Source: Haloechinothrix halophila YIM 93223 (GTDB lineage Bacteria; Actinomycetota; Actinomycetes; Mycobacteriales; Pseudonocardiaceae). Taken from it: a stretch of DNA of 64,000 nucleotides. The DNA lies in contig NZ_KI632509.1 of the NCBI RefSeq assembly GCF_000504245.1, positions 4,429,502 through 4,493,501 of the forward strand, written 5' to 3'. Below, piece after piece: positions 12,282 through 20,267 of the stretch (the first letter of the stretch is position 1; the number at the start of each line of letters is the position of its first letter). The translations under genes were made by a program, and so were the position numbers. The notes under the pieces were generated by a model, which was not told the DNA's origin, searched no databases, and saw nothing but the letters and a program-made list of their open reading frames with translations.

Positions 12282-13196
12282 TCACCGCCGGGCGGGTACC
12301 GGTACGCGCATCAGGTCGGCCGCGACGATGACATCCCCGCCGAACTCGGCTCCTGCTTCGTCCGCGAACCGGTCGGCCTCGCCATACCGCTGCGAGAAGT
12401 GCGTCAGCACCAGGGTCCGCACGCCGCACTCAGCGGCGACCCTGCCCGCCTGCGCCGCCGTCAGGTGGCCGTACTCCGTAGCGAAGCCGGCGTGCTCGGA
12501 CAGAAACGTCGACTCGATCACCAGCAGGTCGGCGCCGGTCGCGAGCTGGAATACCGCGTCGCACAGCCGGGTGTCCATGACGAACGCGAACCGCTGCCCG
12601 CGCCGGGGCACGCTGACGTCGTCCAACCGGACCCGCCGCCCGCCCACCGTGAGCGCGCCATCGCGCTGCAGCCTGCCCACGTCCGGGCCAGTGACGCCGA
12701 ACCGCGCGAGCGCGTCCGGCAGCATCCGCCTGCCATCCGGTTCGACGAGCCGGTAACCGACGGTGTCGATTCGGTGGTCCAACCACCGCACGGACAGCTC
12801 CCCGAACGCGCCGGTCGCGAGCACGCCCTCCCGCTCGACCGGTTCCTCCCGCAACTCGGCGTGCTCGGCGAACACGCACGCACCGCGCAGCCGCGCGAAG
12901 TACTCCGCCCCTGACGCCGGATAGTGCGCGATGACCGGGTGTGGCACCGCGTCGAGGCTGAGTCGCTGGATGATGCCAGGCACGCCGAGACAGTGGTCGC
13001 CATGGAAATGCGTCACGCAGATCCGGGTGATGGCAGTCGCCGCGACCCCGGCGAAGATCAACTGCCGCTGCGTCCCCTCCCCCGGGTCGAACAGCAGACC
13101 TTCACCGTCCCAGCGCAGCAGGTAGCCGTTGTGGTTGCGGGTCCGCGAGGGGGCCTGGCTGCCCGTACCAAGCACGACGAGTTCCCTGACAGACAC
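12282..13196 (-). CDS. rnz: Ribonuclease Z (tRNA 3' endonuclease)
   Basis: The 304-residue metallo-beta-lactamase-fold protein has the RNase Z signature [11 protein letters not shown] (61-71: His63, His65, Asp67, His68), a C-terminal VLTHFSQRY with the AxDHS/HFS-type motif, ESTFLSEHA and GHLTAAQAG (zinc ligands). RNase Z cleaves 3' trailers from tRNA precursors and matches the short bacterial form in length. Upstream sequence in frame is non-homologous, so the GTG at 13196, where the protein begins [14 protein letters not shown], is chosen. The PEBP gene ends 28 bases before this start on the same strand. Confidence 0.92.
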   Translation of the reverse strand: MSVRELVVLGTGSQAPSRTRNHNGYLLRWDGEGLLFDPGEGTQRQLIFAGVAATAITRICVTHFHGDHCLGVPGIIQRLSLDAVPHPVIAHYPASGAEYFARLRGACVFAEHAELREEPVEREGVLATGAFGELSVRWLDHRIDTVGYRLVEPDGRRMLPDALARFGVTGPDVGRLQRDGALTVGGRRVRLDDVSVPRRGQRFAFVMDTRLCDAVFQLATGADLLVIESTFLSEHAGFATEYGHLTAAQAGRVAAECGVRTLVLTHFSQRYGEADRFADEAGAEFGGDVIVAADLMRVPVPARR

Positions 13197-13224
13197 GCCA
13201 GCGACCCTACTGCCCGTGAGGACG

Positions 13225-13734
13225 TCAGCGCGCGAACCGGCCGACCAGCGTGCCGCGCGCCAGCACGTGCCCGGCCATCGCGGCGCGGACGTCTCCAGCG
13301 TTGGCGTCCATCCGCAGCCGCAGCGGCGTGTCGACGGCGTAGAGCTGGAAGACGTAGCGGTGTGGTTCGTCACCGGCAGGCGGATGCGGCCCGCTCCAGC
13401 CAGGTGCGCCGAACCCGTTGCGGCCCGCGATGCCGCCACGCGGCGTGTCGGCCTCGTCAACGCCGTCGGCGTCCGGCTCGATGTCCTTGACGACCCAGTG
13501 CACGAACGTGCCGATCGGGGCGTCGATGTCCTCGCACAGCAGCACCAGTTCGGCCGTGCCGTCGGGAACCCCATCCCACAGCAGCGGCGGGGAGAGATTG
13601 TGACGTGCGTAGGAGAAGCGAGCGGGCAGCAGGCCGTCGTCATCGAACTCGGGACTGATCAATTCCAGCTCGGCGTCCCCGTCCGCCGCTTCGGTGATCT
13701 CGGGGCCGCTGGCGCGAGTGACCTGCTCGGGCAT
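13225..13734 (-). CDS. YbhB/YbcL-family (PEBP-like) protein
   Basis: The 169-residue protein matches bacterial phosphatidylethanolamine-binding-like (Raf kinase inhibitor-like) proteins: [36 protein letters not shown] with the conserved Asp-x-Asp-Ala-Pro, and [20 protein letters not shown] with the ligand-pocket His. The ATG at 13734 is preferred over the GTG at 13737 because GGGAGG lies 7 bases upstream. Cytoplasmic; biochemical role in bacteria is unclear. Probably co-transcribed with rnz. Confidence 0.92.
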   Translation of the reverse strand: MPEQVTRASGPEITEAADGDAELELISPEFDDDGLLPARFSYARHNLSPPLLWDGVPDGTAELVLLCEDIDAPIGTFVHWVVKDIEPDADGVDEADTPRGGIAGRNGFGAPGWSGPHPPAGDEPHRYVFQLYAVDTPLRLRMDANAGDVRAAMAGHVLARGTLVGRFAR

Positions 13735-13904
13735 CACGTTACCTCCCAGGGCGAGCTGTCCGACTCACTCGCTACGTATACCCGCCGCAGCCGCACTCTT
13801 ACGCACAGGGCGACCGCTTACCGAGCAGTGCGGTTAACGAGGTTTGATTTGTCGCATCGATGGCGATTCCGTTGGCACACGCGCCAAAACGGGGAGGAGG
13901 CACC

Positions 13905-14051
13905 ATGGCACAACTCGCCGGAATGGTGCTGATCATGATCATATCGGCCGCCCTGTTCGGATTAGAGGCGCCGGGGGTCGTGCTACTCGCCAGGGCCGGG
14001 GTGCTGTTCGTCGTACACGTCCTGTTGAGCGAGCCTCATGCGACGCGATGA
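13905..14051 (+). CDS. Small membrane protein (48 aa)
   Basis: A strong GGGGAGGAGG stands 5 bases before the ATG at 13905. The 48-residue product (MAQLAGMVLIMIISAALFGL and onward) has two hydrophobic stretches, about 5-19 and 24-42, joined by a Glu-Ala-Pro-Gly turn, and a charged tail. No family is recognised; it could be a small hairpin membrane protein. The longer frame from 13860 lacks a ribosome site. It precedes a second small gene by 65 bases. Confidence 0.65.
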   Translation: MAQLAGMVLIMIISAALFGLEAPGVVLLARAGVLFVVHVLLSEPHATR

Positions 14052-14116
14052 TTAGCCGCTTGGCATCCGGGGTAGCCAGCCATCGGCGTTTGATGCATCC
14101 GAAGGAGGGTCAACCC

Positions 14117-14341
14117 ATGGCAGCACCGACGACCGCGACGAAGGACAAGAACTACGACCTGATCTCCGCGCTGCATGCGTCACTGCACAACGTGTGGCAG
14201 GTCGAGACCTGGGCGAAGGACGCGGAGCGTGAGGGCGACACCGAGCTCGCGGAATGGTTCCGCAAGATCCAGCACAACAACCAGAAGGCCGCTGACCAGG
14301 GCAAGGAGCTGCTGATGCGGCGGCTGCGGGAAGACAGCTGA
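14117..14341 (+). CDS. Conserved small helical protein (74 aa)
   Basis: AAGGAGGG lies 6-13 bases before the ATG. The 74-residue product begins MAAPTTATKDKNYDLISALH and continues as a two-helix amphipathic protein (VWQVETWAKDAEREGDTEL, then AEWFRKIQHNNQKAADQGKE). It resembles short actinobacterial proteins of unknown function with a ferritin-like helical look; I recall no assigned role. A hairpin terminator follows 47 bases after the stop, so this and the 48-aa gene may form one transcript. Confidence 0.75.
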   Translation: MAAPTTATKDKNYDLISALHASLHNVWQVETWAKDAEREGDTELAEWFRKIQHNNQKAADQGKELLMRRLREDS

Positions 14342-14388
14342 CCAACGGCCGGGACGCCCGGCCGGGCAGGCAGCCGAACACATGACGC

Positions 14389-14415
14389 GGCCAGGTCGCA
14401 CGTCGCGACCTGGCC
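14389..14415 (+). terminator. Rho-independent-type hairpin
   Basis: GGCCAGGTCGC-ACGTC-GCGACCTGGCC is a perfect 11-bp stem with a 5-base loop, 47 bases after the 74-aa gene, followed by CTCCTCCGTTCC rather than a clean T-run, as is common in high-GC actinomycetes. Confidence 0.7.
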
Positions 14416-14474
14416 CTCCTCCGTTCCAGGTGATGCCCGGCATAGTGTCGGTGACGCTTGGTAGCGTGCGCGCC

Positions 14475-15203
14475 ATGACTGAGGGGCTGCGATCCATCGA
14501 GGAAGACTGGTCAACGGCGCTGGCGATCGTCGCGCATCCGGACGACTTGGAGTACGGTGCCGCCGCCGCGATCGCACGCTGGACCGCGCAGGGCAAACGA
14601 GTCGCGTACTGCCTCGCGACCAGTGGTGAGGCGGGGATCGACGGCACCCCGCCTGAGAAGGCTGGCCCGCTGCGTGAGCAGGAGGAACGCGACTCGGCGG
14701 CGATCGTCGGCGTGGACACCGTCGAGTTCCTCGGCTACCCGGACGGAGTTGTCGAATACGGCCTGCCGCTGCGCCGCGACATCGCGCGGGCGATCCGCCG
14801 CCATCGCCCGGATGTCGTGATCACAGGGAACTTCCGGGAGTACTGGCCCGGTGGCTTTCTCAACCAGGCGGATCACATCGCGGTGGGGCGCGCGGTCGTG
14901 GACGCGGTGCGCGACGCGGGCAACCGCTGGGTGTTCCGCGAACTGCTCGACGAGGACCTACAGCCGTGGGACGACGTACGCATGGTGCTGGTGGGCGGCT
15001 CACCTGAGGCCCGGCACGGCGTGGACGTCAGCGACCACTTCGAGGCCGGAATCCAGTCGCTACGGGCGCATGCCGCGTACCTGGCCGGACTCGGCGACGG
15101 CCCGATGAGCGATCCGACGGAGTTCCTGACCAGCATCGCGAGTGATGCGGGCACGCGGCTAGGCTGCCGCTACGCGGTGGAGTTCGAACAGCTCGCGATG
15201 TGA
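14475..15203 (+). CDS. PIG-L (LmbE) family deacetylase
   Basis: A second PIG-L protein in the window (242 residues). The start at 14475 places AHPDDLEYG at residues 20-28, the expected first zinc site; the later ligand is in NQADHIAVGRAVVDAV (about 133-148). YCLATSGEAGIDG and EFLGYPDGVVEYG are typical of the actinobacterial LmbE group that includes N-acetylglucosaminyl-type and natural-product deacetylases. It shares only motif-level similarity with the gene at 10352, so this is not a recent duplication. Substrate unknown. An ORF beginning at 14382 overlaps the upstream terminator and is rejected. Confidence 0.86.
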   Translation: MTEGLRSIEEDWSTALAIVAHPDDLEYGAAAAIARWTAQGKRVAYCLATSGEAGIDGTPPEKAGPLREQEERDSAAIVGVDTVEFLGYPDGVVEYGLPLRRDIARAIRRHRPDVVITGNFREYWPGGFLNQADHIAVGRAVVDAVRDAGNRWVFRELLDEDLQPWDDVRMVLVGGSPEARHGVDVSDHFEAGIQSLRAHAAYLAGLGDGPMSDPTEFLTSIASDAGTRLGCRYAVEFEQLAM

Positions 15204-15287
15204 GGGTAGTGCGTCGGCTTCGGCCAGCAGGCATGCTGCTCCCGCAGGGTGCGACGGACATGATCGTGCGATGCGGCCCTCGCGTCG

Positions 15288-15440
15288 TCAGCGGCCGATG
15301 ACCTGCGCGGACTGCGGCGCATAACCACCGCCACCATCAGTTCCGCCGCTGTCCGGACACGCGGTCAGCAGCAAGCCGCTCGCCGCGAGTGCTGCGCACG
15401 CCCGCAGCACGCTCTTCCACCGTGTCGTCATCATGCCCAT
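15288..15440 (-). CDS. Small lipoprotein (50 aa)
   Basis: The frame starting at 15440 encodes MGMMTTRWKSVLRACAALAA followed by SGLLLTACPDSG: a charged n-region, a hydrophobic core and a lipobox LTAC with Cys28, leaving a short Gly-rich mature chain of about 23 residues. The prediction rests on the lipobox only. Start among three nearby ATGs is uncertain. It lies downstream of the secreted-protein gene (stop at 15529) on the same strand. Confidence 0.55.
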   Translation of the reverse strand: MGMMTTRWKSVLRACAALAASGLLLTACPDSGGTDGGGGYAPQSAQVIGR

Positions 15441-15528
15441 CCTGTTCCCTGTTGTCAGCATCCGCAAACCCGCGACAGGCACAGGTGCGCTGGACGGCGG
15501 GCGGCTTGATCGGACTCCGCCCGGCTGC

Positions 15529-16725
15529 TCAGCGCGCCATCACGGCGTCCGGCGACTGGTGGACCGTCGGCCGGGTGTCGAGCCGCAACACCAGCCGGTA
15601 GGTCTCGTCGTCATAGCGCGGGGTGATCGCGCTGACCGGCTCGCCGAGGCCGTTGATCAGGCTCTCCAGATCGCCGTTGAGCAGGTCAACCGGGGTCTGC
15701 ACCGAGGACTCGACGTCGGACGTCCTGCCGGTGAAGCTGTCCGAGATGGTCTGTTCGACACTGTCGACGTTGCCGAGGTTCTTCAGCCACCGGACGGCCG
15801 TTCCAACCTTGTAGCTCCAGTCGCCGTCGACGCTGACGCCGTTGGCATCGGGCATGACCACCGCATCGGCTGACTTCAGGTCGAGCGGTTCCTCAGGCCA
15901 GGTGTCGGTGCCGAGATCCAGCCGCAAGCCGATGGCGAAGTCCATCGTGGCCGTCGGGTTCTTGACGTAATCGGCATCGACCTTGGCTCGCATCTGGTGG
16001 TCACCAACCAGGTAGAACAGCGACACGCTCTGCCACTTCGGGCTGACGGTCAGGTTGAGCAGGCTGTCCGCGTCCGCGCTGGCCAGCGTCACGTCGACGT
16101 TGTATAGCTTGCCGCCGGACTCGGCCTCGATCTGCTGCTCCAGCTGGGTTTGCAGGTCACGAAGGCCGAAGTTCCACGCTGCCCGCAAGCCATCCTTCAC
16201 ATTGAAGCTGTCCACTTCGGTCTCAAAATACGGGAAGCGGTACACCGTGACGGCCGTGTCGCCGCTCCAGCCGCCGGAGTAGCTGCCGGGGTCAGGGTCG
16301 GCGTCTGGGTCACCGTCCGGTGGCGGGATGACGTCACCGTCGCCGAGGTCCATGCCCGGGCGCAGTGGCAGCCGCTGCCGGGTGACCGCCTCCGGCGCGT
16401 CGGGGCTCGATGTTGCCTCGGGCACCACCGACAGCTCGGGTGCGGCGGGCGGCGTCGCGCCCGAGACGGCGTCCGATGTGACGCCATCCGACGCGGCGTC
16501 TGTGGCGCTCCCCGGCGTGGCCGCCGCTGACCCGGTGTCCTGCGCGCCGGGGAACAGTCGTCCGAGGAAGAATCGGAACGGGTCCTCCGTTGTGGCATCG
16601 TCCAGCGCAGCCTGGGCAGTCGACGTGCCGCCAAGCACGGACGCGATCAGCGCCGCGGTGATCACCGCCCCGTGGACAGCGAGTTTGGCAGGAGACGCGG
16701 GCTTGCGATGACGACGAGTTGACAT
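15529..16725 (-). CDS. Secreted protein of unknown function
   Basis: The ATG at 16725 has GAGGAG 8 bases upstream and gives 398 residues with a signal peptide: MSTRRHRKPASPAKLAVHGA, a hydrophobic stretch, then AQA. An Ala/Thr/Pro-rich low-complexity linker (about 50-145) precedes a predicted globular region (about 150-398) with alternating strands and amphipathic helices (FNVKDGLRAAWNFGLRDLQT; DQQ-like Gln/Glu-rich helix; RYDDETYRLVLRLDTRP). I recognise no family. A 10-bp hairpin sits directly before the ribosome site and may influence translation. Confidence 0.75.
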   Translation of the reverse strand: MSTRRHRKPASPAKLAVHGAVITAALIASVLGGTSTAQAALDDATTEDPFRFFLGRLFPGAQDTGSAAATPGSATDAASDGVTSDAVSGATPPAAPELSVVPEATSSPDAPEAVTRQRLPLRPGMDLGDGDVIPPPDGDPDADPDPGSYSGGWSGDTAVTVYRFPYFETEVDSFNVKDGLRAAWNFGLRDLQTQLEQQIEAESGGKLYNVDVTLASADADSLLNLTVSPKWQSVSLFYLVGDHQMRAKVDADYVKNPTATMDFAIGLRLDLGTDTWPEEPLDLKSADAVVMPDANGVSVDGDWSYKVGTAVRWLKNLGNVDSVEQTISDSFTGRTSDVESSVQTPVDLLNGDLESLINGLGEPVSAITPRYDDETYRLVLRLDTRPTVHQSPDAVMAR

Positions 16726-16738
16726 GGCGGGCACTCCT

Positions 16739-16767
16739 CACGCTCGGGCAGGCCATACCCGAGCGTG
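16739..16767 (-). promoter_or_regulatory. Hairpin directly upstream of the ribosome site of the secreted-protein gene
   Basis: CACGCTCGGG (16739-16748) and CCCGAGCGTG (16758-16767) form a perfect 10-bp stem with loop CAGGCCATA. On the minus-strand mRNA the 3' arm abuts GAGGAG, the ribosome site of the gene starting at 16725. It could be an operator, an RNA control element or a processing site. Confidence 0.55.
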
Positions 16768-16842
16768 CGGGGCGCGCCTACGGCCCGGCATCGGGGCGAA
16801 CCCCCTCCTAGCCGGACACCGTTAGGGGATGTGGATAAGTAC

Positions 16843-16870
16843 GCGGGCCGGGTGACGATTCCCGGCCCGC
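16843..16870 (-). terminator. Terminator hairpin after the SPW gene
   Basis: GCGGGCCGGG and CCCGGCCCGC form a perfect 10-bp GC stem with an 8-base loop, 19 bases past the stop of the gene at 16890. No strong T-run follows. Confidence 0.65.
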
Positions 16871-16889
16871 GCTCGATTCGCTGTGACAA

Positions 16890-17336
16890 TCAGCGTGCTG
16901 ACCGGCGTGCTGACATCATCGGCAGCATCGCGGCCAGCCCGAACACGATGACTGCCGCGCCGCCGATGATGTTGCTCAGCAGCATTCCGGTGGTGGTGGC
17001 AACACCGGCCATCACCCAGTGCGCGATGATCACCCACACACCCAGCAGCGGGCACACCCACGTCAGCCGGTGGGTGCGCTCGTATGCGAACGCGTACCCC
17101 GCGCCGAGCCCCGCGATCGCGAGGCCGATGACGAGGTTACTGATCGCCACAGCAGATTCCGTGAACCCGACGATCCACGGGGACAGCGCCACGAACAGGC
17201 CTGCGAGGACGGTCAGCGCGTCCGACGCCTGTGCGGTCGGGGTCTCCGCGGCGCGCTCATAGCGAGCGCCCATCGCCACGATGTCGGGATGCTCGGCCAA
17301 CTTGGTCGAACCTGTGCCCATGTTCTCCGTTGACAT
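16890..17336 (-). CDS. SPW-repeat integral membrane protein
   Basis: The 148-residue protein has a hydrophilic N-terminus of about 38 residues and four transmembrane helices (about 40-58, 63-83, 91-110, 117-137). The first helix contains LSPWIVGF, the Ser-Pro-Trp motif that names the SPW repeat family (PF03779). Function of the family is unknown; members are common in actinobacteria and cyanobacteria. The start ATG at 17336 lies 6 bases after GGAGG (reverse of the CCTCC near 17343). The gap 17337-17402 contains no gene. Confidence 0.88.
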   Translation of the reverse strand: MSTENMGTGSTKLAEHPDIVAMGARYERAAETPTAQASDALTVLAGLFVALSPWIVGFTESAVAISNLVIGLAIAGLGAGYAFAYERTHRLTWVCPLLGVWVIIAHWVMAGVATTTGMLLSNIIGGAAVIVFGLAAMLPMMSARRSAR

Positions 17337-17402
17337 CCCATCACCTCCATGCGAGATGGTCCCCCGATTCTGAATTATCCCCCTTTATGCGGGATCTGAC
17401 CA

Positions 17403-18004
17403 TCACAATCCGTCACAGATCGTCGCTTCCGCGGAGTCCCCGGCGTGTCCGACCACCACCTTGGTCAGTCGACGCCGTGCTCGCGGTAGAAGTCGAGAGC
17501 CAGCCTGCCCGTCTGGTGTGCGGCGTTGGTGTGCACGGTGATCGGGACACCGGTCTCCTGGTGCGCCTCGCAGATCGCCGCCTGCACCCTGGTCTGGTCC
17601 GGCGTCATGCCCCGCTGCTCAACCACGCAATTCAACAGCCCCGCGCGTACCCCGGTGTGCCCGATGCCGTGCTGGATGTCGCGTACGAACATCTCGGTCA
17701 TCGGCTCCGGGCCGCCGAGTAGCGTGCCGGGGCCCCGATAGTGGAAGAAGTGCGGGATCTCATCGAAGGTATACAGCCCGGCCGCCGCGACGATGTTGAT
17801 GTCGGCTTCGCGATTGACCTCCTGGATGCGCGGAATGTAGCGGCCGAGTCCCACCACTGTCGGGTCCACAATGGTGTCCACCCCGGCTTGTTTGAGCGCC
17901 CGCAGCTTGTCGATGGCGTCCGAGACCCGCTCCTGCTCGTCCCACCACTGGTCGCCGTAGTTCTGCATGATGTCGGGCGTGAGCACGAAGACGTGTTCGT
18001 GCAT
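17403..18004 (-). pseudogene. Decayed phosphotriesterase-family amidohydrolase (frameshifted, truncated)
   Basis: From 18004 the frame reads MHEHVFVLTPDIMQNYG and continues for 179 residues as a phosphotriesterase-like protein (HxH metal pair, DTIVDPTVVGLGR, PITVHTNAAHQTG with a metal His), then stops after EHGVD. The +1 frame from 17468 resumes exactly with LTKVVVGHAGDS, the next conserved motif, so one base has been lost at about 17467. That frame ends at 17403, about 130 residues short of the usual 320-330. The initiating Met sits inside the LMHEH motif with no start codon further upstream. The bridging Lys expected in the Leu-Lys-Cys strand is Asn (LLNCVVEQRGMT). Four independent defects indicate a pseudogene. 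Confidence 0.85.
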
Positions 18005-18098
18005 CAGTGTCGACCGGGGGACACTCCTGTCGGTGGCAGTCAGGCCGGTGCGGTGATCAACGACAGCCAGACTTGTCGGTGGCTCGCGCTAGCTTCGC

Positions 18099-18983
18099 GT
18101 GGTGCCGTCTCAACTCCACGAAGCGCTCATCGAACTGTTCCACCATCGCCCCGCGCTGGCGGCGGAACTCCTGGCGACGTCGCTGGGCGTCGCGGTGCCG
18201 TCATATCGACACGCGAGGTTGGAATCGTGCGAGCTGACCGATCTCACGCCGACCGAGTACCGGGCGGACACCGTCGTCGTGCTGACCGACGACACAGGGC
18301 CCGTGTTCGCCATCATCGTCGAGATCCAACTCGGCCACGACGGCGACAAACGCTGGAGCTGGCCCGTGTATCTGACGACGTTACGCGCCCGGCTGCGCTG
18401 CCGCACCGCGCTGCTCGTGCTGTGCCCCAACGACGGCCTCGCCGACTGGTGCGCGACGCCAATCTCGCTGGGACACCCTGGCATGGTGATGCGGCCGCTC
18501 ACTATCGGACCCGATCGGGTACCCGTGGTGACCGACCCGGCCTCGGCCAGCGACAGCCCCGAACTCGCCGTGCTCTCCGCCATGGCACACGGCAGCCATC
18601 CTGAGCGCGACAAAATCCTGAACGCCCTGCTCGCGGGCTTGCAAGCCGTCGATGATGATCACGCCGACCTGTATGCTGATGTCGTGCTCGCGGCACTGCC
18701 AACAGCGGCACGAGCGCACCTGGAGGAACTGATGCGGACCGGAACCTACGAGTACCAAAGCGACTTCGCACGCCACTACTTCAGCCAAGGCGAAGCCAGC
18801 GGGGAAGCCCGAGGCGAGGCCAAAGGCGAAATGAAAGCCCTGCTTGCCGTGCTGGCCGCACGTGACATCGCCGTGCCCACGGCCGCGCGCGAACGCATCA
18901 TGTCTTGCACCGACGCGGGCCAACTCGAAGCGTGGGTCCGCCGCGCCGTAACCATCACCACCATCGACGAACTCTTCGACTGA
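18099..18983 (+). CDS. Rpn-like PD-(D/E)XK nuclease-family protein
   Basis: A 294-residue protein starting at GTG 18099. The N-terminal half has the pattern of the Rpn/transposase-like PD-(D/E)XK group: YRADTVVVLTDD (catalytic-type Asp), FAIIVEIQLGHDGDKRWSWP (Glu-x-Gln in place of Glu-x-Lys), then strands ARLRCRTALLVLCPN. The C-terminal part has an SGEARGEAKGEMKAL helix and an ARERI helical tail that resembles the DUF4351-type end of Rpn proteins. These are multi-copy in actinobacterial genomes and are thought to promote recA-independent recombination. Its position beside a pseudogene and tRNA genes suits an accessory locus. Family assignment moderately sure; activity unknown. Confidence 0.65.
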   Translation: MVPSQLHEALIELFHHRPALAAELLATSLGVAVPSYRHARLESCELTDLTPTEYRADTVVVLTDDTGPVFAIIVEIQLGHDGDKRWSWPVYLTTLRARLRCRTALLVLCPNDGLADWCATPISLGHPGMVMRPLTIGPDRVPVVTDPASASDSPELAVLSAMAHGSHPERDKILNALLAGLQAVDDDHADLYADVVLAALPTAARAHLEELMRTGTYEYQSDFARHYFSQGEASGEARGEAKGEMKALLAVLAARDIAVPTAARERIMSCTDAGQLEAWVRRAVTITTIDELFD

Positions 18984-19090
18984 CGCTGCACCTCACGCGC
19001 GGGTGTGCTGTGCCCTGCGCCGCCGACTCACCGAGCCGCGACACCACCAACGCGCGATACTGCGAGAGCAGTACTGAGCGAAATTGGCAC

Positions 19091-19131
19091 AAAAAAAAGA
19101 AAGGACGCACCCGAAGGCGCGTCCTTTCTTT
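19091..19131 (-). terminator. Intrinsic terminator of the tRNA-Gln/tRNA-Glu unit
   Basis: On the minus strand AAAGAAAGGACGC pairs perfectly (13 bp) with GCGTCCTTTCTTT around a 10-base loop, followed by five further Ts. It lies 4 bases after the 3' end of tRNA-Glu, a textbook terminator unusually T-rich for this GC content. Confidence 0.92.
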
Positions 19132-19134
19132 CTG

Positions 19135-19207
19135 TACCCCCGATGGGATTCGAACCCACGCTACCGGCGTGAGAGGCCGGCGTCCTAGGCCGCTAGACGA
19201 CGGGGGC
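19135..19207 (-). tRNA. tRNA-Glu (anticodon CUC)
   Basis: 73 bases. The acceptor stem GCCCCCG/CGGGGGT is fully paired; the anticodon arm is CCGGC-CTCTCAC-GCCGG, giving CUC; the T arm contains GGTTCGAATCC. CCA is not encoded. It is followed by a strong terminator and lies downstream of tRNA-Gln and of gltX, the synthetase that charges it. Confidence 0.95.
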
Positions 19208-19260
19208 TTGCTCTGTTTCGACCTAGAGTAACTTACCAGATCCTTGCGAACCTCTCGCAG

Positions 19261-19332
19261 CTGGGGTACCAGGACTCGAACCTAGACTAACTGAACCAGA
19301 ATCAGTCGTGCTGCCGATTACACCATACCCCA
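19261..19332 (-). tRNA. tRNA-Gln (anticodon CUG)
   Basis: 72 bases. The acceptor stem TGGGGTA/TACCCCA is perfect; the anticodon arm ACTGA-TTCTGGT-TCAGT gives CUG; the T arm has GGTTCGAGTCC. No encoded CCA. In organisms with GatCAB (present here at 39-42 kb) this tRNA is normally misacylated with Glu by GltX and then amidated; no glutaminyl-tRNA synthetase is seen in the window. Confidence 0.95.
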
Positions 19333-19400
19333 AGGGCAGGTCCCTGCCTGCCGGAAATAAATACTAGACCACGGCATTCACGCCGCGAACACCGGGCCCC

Positions 19401-20186
19401 CTAGCGTGGCGGTGGCGCTCCGAGCTGCGCAAACTCGCACACCACCAGCTCGGGGATGTCGGCGAGGCTGGCGAGCCGCAGCACACCAGACTCCTCGGCC
19501 ACACCTTCGGTGTCCTGCTGACCGTCTCGGTTCAGCCAGACACCGCGCATACCGGCGGACTGGGCGCCGATCGCGTCGGTGTGCAATCGGTCACCGATGT
19601 GCAGCGCCTGGGATGGTTCGCAGTCCAGCGCGGCGCACGCGGAGTGGAAGATCATCGGATCGGGTTTGGCCGCGCCGACCTCGCCCGCGATCGTGACGTG
19701 GTCAATAAACCGGCCCAGCCCGAGCGCGTCGAGCTTGGCCCGCTGGTGCGAACCTGAGGCGTTGGTCACCGCCGCGATGCTCACCCCGGCCGTGCGCAGC
19801 CAGTCGAGGCACGGCAGGACATCGTCGAAGAGCCGGAACCCGGAGCGCATCTCGGCCGCGCGGCTGCGCTCGAATCGCGCGGCGTCGTGATCACTCACAT
19901 GCCTACCCAGCTCGGCCAGGAACGCCTTGGTGCGCTTGCGATGCATCGTCGGGTAGTCAAGCTCGCCCGTGACGACCATGGCCACGTGCGCCTCGGTGAC
20001 GCACTCCCATAACGGCCACATGTCGTCCCTGCCGATCATGGTCGCCAGGGCGTCCCTGGACGCCGACGTGAAATCGATCAGGGTGTCATCGATGTCGAAG
20101 CACACGACGCGCAGATCAGATCGATCCCAAACAGTGGGATAGGACTGCGCATTACGCGGCTCGGTCGGGGCAAGCGCGAACTCCAC
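19401..20186 (-). CDS. HAD-superfamily hydrolase
   Basis: The 261-residue protein has the HAD motifs in order: I, VCFDIDDTLIDF (Asp31, Asp33); II, VTNASGSH (about 130); III, the Lys of GEVGAAKPDPMIF (about 165); IV, ALHIGDRLHTDAIGA (about 190). The cap is of the C1 helical type, suggesting a small-molecule phosphatase. The GTG at 20186 is taken as start although no strong ribosome site precedes it. It follows gltX by 81 bases on the same strand and may share its transcript. Substrate unknown. Confidence 0.88.
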   Translation of the reverse strand: MEFALAPTEPRNAQSYPTVWDRSDLRVVCFDIDDTLIDFTSASRDALATMIGRDDMWPLWECVTEAHVAMVVTGELDYPTMHRKRTKAFLAELGRHVSDHDAARFERSRAAEMRSGFRLFDDVLPCLDWLRTAGVSIAAVTNASGSHQRAKLDALGLGRFIDHVTIAGEVGAAKPDPMIFHSACAALDCEPSQALHIGDRLHTDAIGAQSAGMRGVWLNRDGQQDTEGVAEESGVLRLASLADIPELVVCEFAQLGAPPPR

Positions 20187-20267
20187 CTAAAGAGGTTAGA
20201 CGTTCGGAGGCCGTTTTCGCCTCGTCCAACGAGGTGAACTAGACCGACACTGACACGGTCAAGCTAT

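Noticed and set aside
10352-15203. Biosynthetic cluster based on two PIG-L deacetylases
   Set aside because: The two proteins are diverged and the genes between them are housekeeping or unrelated; no core biosynthetic enzyme is present.
17441-17460. GTGTCC motif as a further 21-nt array
   Set aside because: A single occurrence that encodes the conserved VVVGHAGD of the phosphotriesterase remnant.
19135-19332. tRNA-associated integration site
   Set aside because: No duplicated tRNA 3' end and no integrase gene were seen in the window.
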